DNA of 64,000 nucleotides from Afipia sp. (GTDB lineage: Bacteria; Pseudomonadota; Alphaproteobacteria; Rhizobiales; Xanthobacteraceae): positions 1 through 64,000 of the forward strand of contig JANQAK010000003.1 of NCBI GenBank assembly GCA_024707075.1, in the 5' to 3' direction. Of this stretch, positions 8,696 to 16,577 are shown piece after piece (positions within the stretch are counted from its first letter, which is position 1; each line of letters begins with the position of its first letter). Made by a program: the position numbers and the translations under genes. The notes beneath the pieces are model-generated. The model did not search any database, was not told the origin of the DNA, and saw nothing but the letters and a program-made list of their open reading frames with translations.

Positions 8696-10018
8696 ATGCG
8701 ACTGTCGCGTTTCTTTCTGCCCATCCTCAAGGAGACGCCGAAGGAGGCCGAGATCGTCTCGCATCGCCTGATGCTGCGTGCCGGCATGATGCGGCAGGAG
8801 GCGGCCGGCATCTATGCGTGGCTGCCGCTCGGTTTCCGGGTGCTGAAGAAGATCGAGCAGATCGTGCGCGAGGAGCAGGACCGCGCGGGCGCCATCGAAC
8901 TCCTGATGCCGACGCTCCAGCTTGCGGACCTGTGGCGCGAGAGTGGTCGCTACGATGCCTACGGCCCGGAGATGTTGCGCATTGCCGATCGCCACAATCG
9001 CGAATTGCTGTACGGCCCCACCAACGAGGAAATGATCACCGAGATCTTCCGCGCTTACGTGAAGTCTTACCGGAGCCTGCCGCTCAATCTCTATCATATT
9101 CAATGGAAATTCCGCGACGAGCAGCGTCCGCGTTTCGGCGTGATGCGCGGCCGAGAATTCCTGATGAAGGACGCCTATTCGTTCGATATCGACGAGGCGG
9201 CGGCGCGGCTGTCCTACAACCGGATGTTCGTGGCCTACCTGCGCACCTTCGCGCGGATGGGCCTCAAGGCGATCCCGATGCGCGCCGAGACCGGCCCGAT
9301 CGGCGGCGATCTCAGCCACGAGTTCATCGTGCTGGCGGAGACCGGCGAGTCCGGCGTGTTTTGTAACAAGGATGTGCTCGACCTGCCGGTGCCCGGTGCG
9401 GATGTCGATTACAACGGCGACCTCACCCCGATCATCAGGCAGTGGACGGATCTCTATGCCGCCACCGAGGACGTCCACGACGCCGCGCGCTATGAGAGCG
9501 AAGTGCCGGAAGACAAGCGGGTGCAGACCCGCGGCATCGAGGTCGGACAGATTTTCTATTTCGGCACCAAGTATTCCGACAGCATGAAAGCGCTGGTGTC
9601 CGGGCCGGACGGCGCGGAGAAGCCGATCCACGGCGGCTCCTACGGCGTCGGCGTGTCGCGTCTCGTCGGCGCGATCATCGAGGCCTGCCATGATGAAAAC
9701 GGCATCAAGTGGCCGGAAGAGGTGGCACCTTTCCGCATCGCCATCCTCAACCTCAAGCAGGGCGATGATTTGACCGGCGCGGCGTGCGAGAAACTCTATG
9801 CCGCGCTGACGGCGAAGGGCGTCGATGTGCTCTACGACGACAGCGATCAGCGCCCGGGCGGCAAATTCGCGACCGCCGACCTGATCGGTATTCCCTGGCA
9901 GGTGCTGATCGGCCCGAAGGGGCTCGCCGAAGGCAAGGTCGAAATCAAGCGCCGCAGCGACGGGTCGCGCGAGTTCATGAGCCTGGATGAGGCGATTAAC
10001 CGCTTCACGCAATCATGA
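8696..10018 (+). CDS. proS: Prolyl-tRNA synthetase, short alphaproteobacterial type
   Basis: Class II synthetase charging tRNA-Pro in the cytoplasm. At 440 aa it is much shorter than the E. coli enzyme (about 570 aa), because the alphaproteobacterial form lacks the inserted editing domain. Visible elements are the motif 2 region [20 protein letters not shown], then [13 protein letters not shown]-like [14 protein letters not shown], and motif 3 [20 protein letters not shown]. The C-terminal anticodon-binding domain carries [22 protein letters not shown] 8696 gives the family-typical start [15 protein letters not shown]. It stands upstream of lolC with a 95-base gap. Confidence 0.96.
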   Translation: MRLSRFFLPILKETPKEAEIVSHRLMLRAGMMRQEAAGIYAWLPLGFRVLKKIEQIVREEQDRAGAIELLMPTLQLADLWRESGRYDAYGPEMLRIADRHNRELLYGPTNEEMITEIFRAYVKSYRSLPLNLYHIQWKFRDEQRPRFGVMRGREFLMKDAYSFDIDEAAARLSYNRMFVAYLRTFARMGLKAIPMRAETGPIGGDLSHEFIVLAETGESGVFCNKDVLDLPVPGADVDYNGDLTPIIRQWTDLYAATEDVHDAARYESEVPEDKRVQTRGIEVGQIFYFGTKYSDSMKALVSGPDGAEKPIHGGSYGVGVSRLVGAIIEACHDENGIKWPEEVAPFRIAILNLKQGDDLTGAACEKLYAALTAKGVDVLYDDSDQRPGGKFATADLIGIPWQVLIGPKGLAEGKVEIKRRSDGSREFMSLDEAINRFTQS

Positions 10019-10113
10019 TCGTCCACTGAATAATCTCCAGTGTGGTCGCGGTCGCTGCGGGTCGCGACTAGAATTAGCCCGATTCGTGTGAAAATCCGGA
10101 CCATGGAACAGAC

Positions 10114-11377
10114 ATGAGCGAGCCAGTTCGGACCCCACCTTTCGCGCCATTTGAATGGATGTTGTCGACCCGCTATCTGCGGGCGCGGCGCAAGGAAGGG
10201 TTCATTTCGGTCATCGCCGGCTTCTCGTTCCTCGGCATCATGCTCGGGGTGGCGACGCTCATCATCGTGATGGCGGTGATGAACGGCTTCCGCAAGGAAT
10301 TGCTCGACAAGATTCTCGGCTTGAATGGCCATATCGTTGTGCAGCCGCTGGAATCGCCGCTGACCGACTGGAAAGAAGTGGCCGAGCGCATCAGCAAGGT
10401 TCAGGAATCCGCCTCGCGGCTCCCGTGGTGGACGGGCAGGCGCTGGCGTCGTCGCCGTTCAACGCCGCCGGCGTGTTCGTGCGCGGCATCCGGGCGCAGG
10501 ATCTCAACGGCGTCACGTCGATCACCAAGAACATCAAGCAGGGCACGCTGGAGGGCTTCGACGAAGGGCAAGGGGTTGCCATCGGCCGCCGGCTTGCGGA
10601 TCAACTGTCGCTGCGCGCCGGCGACAGCATTACGCTGGTGGCGCCGCGCGGCGCGGTGACGCCGATGGGCACGACGCCGCGCATCAAGCCGTACAAGGTC
10701 GCTGCTGTGTTCGAGATCGGGATGTCCGAATACGATTCCTCGTTCGTGTTCATGCCGCTGGTCGAGGCGCAGGCCTATTTCAACCGCGCCAATGATGTCA
10801 CCGCCATCGAGATCTACACGACCAACCCGGACAGGATCGACACCTTCCGCAAGTCGGTGACCGAGGCGGCGCAGCGACCGATCTTCCTGGTCGACTGGCG
10901 ACAGCGCAATTCCACGTTCTTCAATGCGCTTCAGGTCGAGCGCAACGTGATGTTCCTGATCCTGACCCTGATCGTGCTGGTGGCGGCGCTGAATATCGTC
11001 TCCGGACTCATCATGCTGGTGAAGGACAAGGGCAGCGACATCGCGATCCTGCGCACCATGGGCGCGTCGCAGGGCTCCGTCATGCGAGTGTTCCTGATCA
11101 CCGGCGCTGCCATCGGCGTGGTCGGGACGCTGGTAGGGTTCCTGCTGGGACTGATCGTCTGTCTCAACATCGAGTCGATCCGGCAGTTCATCTCATGGAT
11201 GACCAACACCGAACTGTTCTCGCCCGAGCTTTACTTCCTGTCCAAGCTCCCGGCTGAGGTCGATGTTGGCGAAACCGCCGCCGTCGTCATCATGGCGCTG
11301 ACGCTGTCGTTTTTGGCGACGCTGTATCCCTCGTGGCGCGCCGCGCGTCTCGATCCCATCGAAGCACTCAGGTACGA

Positions 11378-11381
<4 letters not shown>
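10114..11381 (+). CDS. lolC: Lipoprotein-releasing ABC transporter permease LolC/LolE, frameshifted
   Basis: Inner-membrane permease that, with LolD, extracts outer-membrane lipoproteins and passes them to LolA. The first frame gives [20 protein letters not shown], the first membrane helix and the start of the periplasmic domain up to ISKVQ. The downstream frame resumes with [19 protein letters not shown] and continues through three C-terminal helices to ALRYE. The shift equals one missing base. CAG|GAATCC at 10402-10408 would read correctly as CAG GGA ATC, so a G is missing at 10404/10405. The corrected length is 422 aa, normal for the family. The stop overlaps the lolD start in ATGA. Lol export is normally essential, so sequencing error is favoured. 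Confidence 0.88.
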
Positions 11382-12088
<707 letters not shown>

Positions 12089-12124
12089 GCCGTTAGACGT
12101 CAACGGAGCGCGAACTCGGCTCGC

Positions 12125-12394
12125 TTAGCGCAAGCGCCGGCGGGGCGCGTATCCCTGATCGTACCCGTCGTCGTCGGAACCGCCGCTGTAAAAGTAGTTG
12201 CGATCACAGTAGGCACGGGTGCCGGAGGCTGTGGTCTGGCACTGGGCATAGGACCAGTAACGGCAGTCGCCGCGCGAGTTGCCGGAAAATTCCGCTCCGA
12301 TCAGGCACCAAGGGCCTTCGCGCGCCTCGGCCGGAGCGCTGCGGATCGTTGTCAGCGCCGTGAAGGCGGCGAGGGCCAAAAGCAAACTGCGCAT
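12125..12394 (-). CDS. DUF3551 family small secreted protein
   Basis: The 89-aa product begins MRSLLLALAAFTALTTIRS, a signal peptide with likely cleavage after APAEA. The mature part contains four Cys residues (WCLIGAEF, DCRYWSYAQCQ, AYCDRNYF) and an Asp/Gly/Tyr-rich tail. This is the DUF3551 pattern: small, Cys-containing, exported proteins expanded in Bradyrhizobium relatives, function unknown. The track ORF starts 18 codons earlier. I chose the internal ATG because the signal peptide begins there and AGGAGAACAG lies upstream of it. It is convergent with lolD, with only a 36-base gap. Confidence 0.82.
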   Translation of the reverse strand: MRSLLLALAAFTALTTIRSAPAEAREGPWCLIGAEFSGNSRGDCRYWSYAQCQTTASGTRAYCDRNYFYSGGSDDDGYDQGYAPRRRLR

Positions 12395-12577
12395 TCTGTT
12401 CTCCTGTCGGGTTGTCGCCCGCTTTGCCTGAAGTGTTGATGTAGCCACAGACCGTTGTTCGCGCCGTTCGTCAACTCACGTTCCCGCGTAGCTGTTGATG
12501 GATTTGCGAGCCGTTCCGGCTGTTTACGCTTTGTTAGCAACACTGGTTTGTCGAAATAGGGACTGTAGCTCTCGCCC

Positions 12578-12605
12578 TTGACTTTGAGAACAAATAAGGA
12601 ACAAT
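12578..12605 (+). promoter_or_regulatory. Candidate promoter of the 32-aa ORF
   Basis: TTGACT at 12578-12583 fits a -35 element (five of six to TTGACA). AACAAT at 12600-12605, after a 16-base spacer, is a fair -10. Both LexA boxes overlap or directly follow this promoter, as expected for repression by steric block. Assigned by eye only. Confidence 0.5.
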
Positions 12606-12620
12606 GTTCTTATTATGTTC
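12588..12620. promoter_or_regulatory. Double LexA (SOS) box
   Basis: Two complete alphaproteobacterial SOS boxes lie back to back. GAAC-AAATAAG-GAAC is at 12588-12602 and its mirror GTTC-TTATTAT-GTTC at 12606-12620. They are three bases apart, and the whole is a near-perfect dyad GAGAACA...TGTTCTC. The known LexA target in Rhizobiales is direct-repeat GAACN7GAAC or GTTCN7GTTC. The site lies 26 bases upstream of the 32-codon ORF. Confidence 0.87.
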
Positions 12621-12646
12621 TCTTGGAGTGAATGGGAGTGACGATC

Positions 12647-12745
12647 ATGTTGAAGACATTCGTGGAAGAAGCCGCCGCGCTGACCTCGCTCGTGCTTTTC
12701 GTTGGAATGGTCGCGATCTGGGCGCAGGTCATTCCTCAGATGTGA
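12647..12745 (+). CDS. 32-aa single-span membrane protein, candidate SOS division inhibitor (SidA-like)
   Basis: Too short for the ORF track. The product begins MLKTFVEEAAALTSLVLF and ends WAQVIPQM. It has a short charged N-terminus with two Glu, one hydrophobic segment of about 20 residues, and a short periplasmic or membrane-edge tail. GGGAG at 12634-12638 is a Shine-Dalgarno sequence 8 bases before ATG 12647; GTG 12638 is in frame but would consume that site. The double LexA box lies directly upstream. Caulobacter SidA is a LexA-repressed inner-membrane peptide of similar size that binds FtsW/FtsN and blocks division. Size, topology and control match; homology is inferred, not shown. Confidence 0.72.
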   Translation: MLKTFVEEAAALTSLVLFVGMVAIWAQVIPQM

Positions 12746-12932
12746 GGCCCGGCGTCGGGCAACTCGAGGCTGGGGATAATGATGAGGGACCCGGCATAGA
12801 CCCATGGGTCTGCGTCTTCTGCGTGGACACCTCCTGCGCAAGGCACCACCATCGACTTCTGTGAGTCGCTCTGTCGCCGCAGATGGTTCGTTCCGCCGAC
12901 GAGCCGCTTCTGCGAAGGTTGCCAAGGTCAGC

Positions 12933-15900
12933 ATGTCTAAAACCGCACCGAAATCGGCCGGGTCCGACCCCGGATTCGTTCATCTGCACGTTCATTCGGC
13001 CTATTCGCTGCTGCAAGGCTCGATCACCATCAGCAAGCTGGTGGACCTCGCCAAGGCCGATCATCAGCCCGCGCTGGCGCTGACCGATAACGACAACATG
13101 TTCGGCGCGCTGGAGTTTTCCGACAAGCTGGCCGGCTATGGCATCCAGCCCATCACCGGCTGCGCGATGTCGATCGACTTCGGCGATCAGGACCCCACCG
13201 CGCGCAATGCGCTGGCGCCCGCGCGAATCGTTCTGCTTGCCACGAACGAGGCGGGCTACCGCAGCCTGATGAAGCTGAACTCCCGCGCGTTTCAGGACAC
13301 GCCGACCCATCAGGCGCCGCACATCAAGGTCGAATGGCTGGACGGCGAAACCTCCGGCCTCATTGCATTGACCGGCGGCCCGGAGGGGCCGATCGCGCAG
13401 GCCATCGCCGCCGATCAGCCGGCGCTTGCGCAGGCGCGTTGCGATACGCTGGCGGAACTGTTCGGGGATCGTCTCTACATCGAATTGCAGCGCCACGGGC
13501 TGGACAGCGAGCGGCGCTGCGAATCCACGCTGATCGACATGGCCTATGCCATGGATCTGCCGTTGGTCGCGACCAACCAGCCATACTTCGCCAGCGCCGA
13601 TGACTACGAAGCGCATGACGCGCTGCTCTGCATCGCGGGTGGACGGCTGGTCTCGGAAACCGACCGCCATCAGTTGACGCCGGATCATCGCTTCAAGACC
13701 CGCGCGGAAATGGCCGTGCTGTTCGCCGATCTGCCGGAGGCGCTGGCCTCCACCGTCGAGATCGCGCGGCGCTGCGCGTTCCGCCCGAGGACGCGCAAGC
13801 CGATCCTGCCGCGCTTTGCGGTGGTGGGCAGCGCGAACGCCGCGGATGCGGAAAGCGAGGAATCGGAGGAGTTGCGGCGGCAGGCCGAGGAGGGGCTGGC
13901 GCGGCGGCTGGCAACGCACGGTCTGTCGCAAGGTGTGTCCGAGGAGGACTACCGCGCGCGGCTGGCATTCGAGATCGATGTCATCATCCGGATGAAATAT
14001 CCGGGCTACTTCCTGATCGTGTCGGACTTCATCAAATGGGCGAAGGCCCAGGGCATTCCGGTCGGGCCGGGCCGCGGTTCGGGCGCGGGATCGCTGGTCG
14101 CCTATGCGCTCACCATCACCGATCTCGATCCCATCCGGTTCGGCCTGCTGTTCGAGCGCTTTCTCAATCCCGAGCGCGTCTCGATGCCGGACTTCGATAT
14201 CGATTTTTGTCAGGACCGGCGCGGCGAAGTGATCCGCTACGTTCAGGAACGCTACGGCCGCGATCAGGTCGGCCAGATCATCACCTTCGGTACGTTGCAG
14301 GCGCGCGGCGTGCTGCGCGACGTCGGCCGCGTGCTGCAAATGCCTTATGGCCAGGTGGACCGGCTCACCAAGCTGGTGCCGCAGAATCCCGCAGCCCCCG
14401 TGACGCTGTCGGCCGCGATCGCCAGCGAACCGAAACTGCAAGCCTTCCGTGATGAAGATCCGGTGGTCGCGCGCGCCTTCGACATCGCGCAGCGCCTTGA
14501 AGGACTGACCCGCCACGCCTCGACCCACGCGGCGGGCATCGTGATCGGCGACAGGCCGCTCTCCGAACTCGTGCCGATGTACCGCGATCCGAAATCGGAC
14601 ATGCCGGTCACCCAGTTCAACATGAAGTGGGTTGAGCCTGCGGGCCTCGTGAAGTTCGACTTCCTCGGCCTCAAGACGCTGACGGTGCTCGATGTCGCGG
14701 TGAAGCTGCTCAAGCAGCGCAACATCGATGTCGATCTCGCCACCCTGCCGCTCGACGACAAGCCAAGTTACGAGATGCTGGCGCGTGGCGAAGTGGTCGG
14801 CGTGTTCCAGGTTGAAAGTCAGGGCATGCGGCGCGCGCTGGTCGATATGCGCCCCGACCGCTTCGAGGACATCATCGCGCTGGTCGCGCTCTATCGTCCC
14901 GGTCCGATGGCGAACATCCCGACCTACTGCGCGCGCAAGCACGGCGACGAGGAGCCGGAATACCTGCATCCGATGCTGGAGCCGATTCTCAAGGAAACCT
15001 TCGGCGTCATCATCTATCAGGAACAGGTGATGCAGATCGCGCAGGTCATGGCCGGCTATTCGCTCGGCGACGCCGACCTGCTGCGTCGCGCGATGGGCAA
15101 GAAGATTCGCGCGGAGATGGACAAGCAGCGCGCCGGCTTCGTCGCCGGCGCCGTCAAGAACGGCGTGCCGAAGGGGCAAGCGGAAACCATCTTCGAACTG
15201 CTGGCGAAATTCGCCGACTACGGCTTCAACAAGAGCCACGCCGCGGCCTACGCGCTGGTGTCGTACCAGACCGCCTACATGAAGGCGCACTATCCGGTCG
15301 AATTCATCGCCGCGTCGATGACGCTCGACATGAACAACACCGACAAGCTCTCGGAATTCCGTGCCGAGGCGCAGCGGCTCGGCATCAAGGTCGAAGCACC
15401 GTCGGTCAATCGCTCCGGCGCGACGTTCGAGGTCAACGACAATACGATCTATTATGCGCTGGCGGCGCTGAAAGGTGTCGGCGCGCAGGCGGTCGAACTG
15501 ATCGTGGAAGCGCGCGGAGACCGCGCCTTCACGTCGCTGGCCGATTTTGCCTCGCGCGTGAACCCGCGCGCCATCAACAAGCGCGTGGTGGAAAGCCTCG
15601 CGGCGGCGGGCGCGTTCGATACCATCGACGCCAACCGCGCGCGCGTGTTCGCGGGCGCGGAGGCCATCGTTGCTGCATGCCAGCGCGGTCACGAAGCTGC
15701 CACCAGCGGGCAGAACGATATGTTCGGTGGCATGGCTGATGCACCGAGCATCGTGCTTCCCAATATCGAGCCGTGGCTTCCGGCGGACCGGCTGCGGCGC
15801 GAATACGACGCCATCGGCTTCTTCCTGTCCGGACATCCGCTGGACGATTATGCGACGGCGCTGAAGCGCCTGCGCGTGCAGTCGTGGAGCGAGTTCTCCC

Positions 15901-16463
15901 GCGCGGTGAAAACCGGCGCGACGGCGGGACGTGTGGCCGCGACGGTGGTGTCGCGCATGGAGCGCCGCACCAAGACCGGTAACAAGATGGGCATCATGGG
16001 CCTGTCCGATCCCACCGGCCATTTCGAGGCTGTGCTGTTCTCCGAAGGGCTGGCGCAGTATCGCGATGTGCTCGAACCCGGATCGGCGGTTTTGCTGCAA
16101 CTCGGCGCGGAGCTTCAGGGCGAGGACGTGCGCGCGCGGATTCTGCATGCCGAACCGCTCGACGATGCGGCAGCCAAGACGCAGAAGGGGCTGCGCATCT
16201 TCGTGCGGGACGACAAGCCGCTGGAGTCAATCGCCAAGCGGCTGGAAGGCCAGCAGGCCCCGGCCGGAAACGTCAGCCGGTTCCAGCCGGCAAAGCCCGT
16301 CACCCCGACGCCCGGCGGAAGCGACGGCGAAGTCACCTTGGTGATGATGCTCGATCTCGAAACAGAAGTGGAGATCAAGCTACAGGGCAAGTTCCGCGTG
16401 TCGCCGCAGATTGCCGGCGCGATCAAGGCGGTCTCCGGCGTGGTGGACGTGCAGACGGTGTGA
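12933..16463 (+). CDS. dnaE: DNA polymerase III alpha subunit
   Basis: Replicative polymerase catalytic subunit, 1176 aa. The order is an N-terminal PHP domain (FVHLHVHSAYSLLQGSI, TDNDNMFG), then the C-family polymerase core with the catalytic PDFDIDFCQDRRGEVI, the GPGRGSGAGSLVAYAL segment and the thumb/fingers YRPGPMANIPTYCARKHG. The helix-hairpin-helix and OB-fold regions and the C-terminal tau-binding tail follow. Length and motifs fit DnaE1, not the mutagenic DnaE2/ImuC. I chose ATG 12933 (MSKTAPKSAG) because the upstream 43 codons of the track ORF have no family counterpart. The 187-base gap after the SOS-controlled ORF makes LexA control of dnaE itself uncertain. Confidence 0.96.
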   Translation: MSKTAPKSAGSDPGFVHLHVHSAYSLLQGSITISKLVDLAKADHQPALALTDNDNMFGALEFSDKLAGYGIQPITGCAMSIDFGDQDPTARNALAPARIVLLATNEAGYRSLMKLNSRAFQDTPTHQAPHIKVEWLDGETSGLIALTGGPEGPIAQAIAADQPALAQARCDTLAELFGDRLYIELQRHGLDSERRCESTLIDMAYAMDLPLVATNQPYFASADDYEAHDALLCIAGGRLVSETDRHQLTPDHRFKTRAEMAVLFADLPEALASTVEIARRCAFRPRTRKPILPRFAVVGSANAADAESEESEELRRQAEEGLARRLATHGLSQGVSEEDYRARLAFEIDVIIRMKYPGYFLIVSDFIKWAKAQGIPVGPGRGSGAGSLVAYALTITDLDPIRFGLLFERFLNPERVSMPDFDIDFCQDRRGEVIRYVQERYGRDQVGQIITFGTLQARGVLRDVGRVLQMPYGQVDRLTKLVPQNPAAPVTLSAAIASEPKLQAFRDEDPVVARAFDIAQRLEGLTRHASTHAAGIVIGDRPLSELVPMYRDPKSDMPVTQFNMKWVEPAGLVKFDFLGLKTLTVLDVAVKLLKQRNIDVDLATLPLDDKPSYEMLARGEVVGVFQVESQGMRRALVDMRPDRFEDIIALVALYRPGPMANIPTYCARKHGDEEPEYLHPMLEPILKETFGVIIYQEQVMQIAQVMAGYSLGDADLLRRAMGKKIRAEMDKQRAGFVAGAVKNGVPKGQAETIFELLAKFADYGFNKSHAAAYALVSYQTAYMKAHYPVEFIAASMTLDMNNTDKLSEFRAEAQRLGIKVEAPSVNRSGATFEVNDNTIYYALAALKGVGAQAVELIVEARGDRAFTSLADFASRVNPRAINKRVVESLAAAGAFDTIDANRARVFAGAEAIVAACQRGHEAATSGQNDMFGGMADAPSIVLPNIEPWLPADRLRREYDAIGFFLSGHPLDDYATALKRLRVQSWSEFSRAVKTGATAGRVAATVVSRMERRTKTGNKMGIMGLSDPTGHFEAVLFSEGLAQYRDVLEPGSAVLLQLGAELQGEDVRARILHAEPLDDAAAKTQKGLRIFVRDDKPLESIAKRLEGQQAPAGNVSRFQPAKPVTPTPGGSDGEVTLVMMLDLETEVEIKLQGKFRVSPQIAGAIKAVSGVVDVQTV

Positions 16464-16472
16464 CGCTTGCAC

Positions 16473-16490
16473 GCAGGCATGCATGCCTGC
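16473..16490. repeat. Perfect 18-bp palindrome GCAGGCATGCATGCCTGC
   Basis: Completely self-complementary 18-mer ten bases after the dnaE stop. It has no loop and no T-run, so it is a poor intrinsic terminator. A protein-binding site or chance are both possible. Confidence 0.5.
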
Positions 16491-16577
16491 TGCCTTATTC
16501 CGACTACCTTTCGTTCAAACAATGTTCATGCGGCGCAGGATTGACTGCGCGTGATGGGCTGAACGGGGACACGTTTC

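Noticed and set aside
12604-12864. 86-aa ORF overlapping the 32-aa peptide
   Set aside because: Starts inside the LexA box, Arg/Asp-rich and unlike any family; the 32-codon frame has the Shine-Dalgarno sequence and membrane segment.
12729-16148. 1139-aa minus-strand ORF opposite dnaE
   Set aside because: Shadow of the GC-rich dnaE coding strand; Arg/His/Gly-rich without any recognisable domain, while the plus-strand frame is an intact DnaE.
16473-16490. Palindrome after dnaE as a terminator
   Set aside because: No loop and no T-run; listed only as a palindrome.
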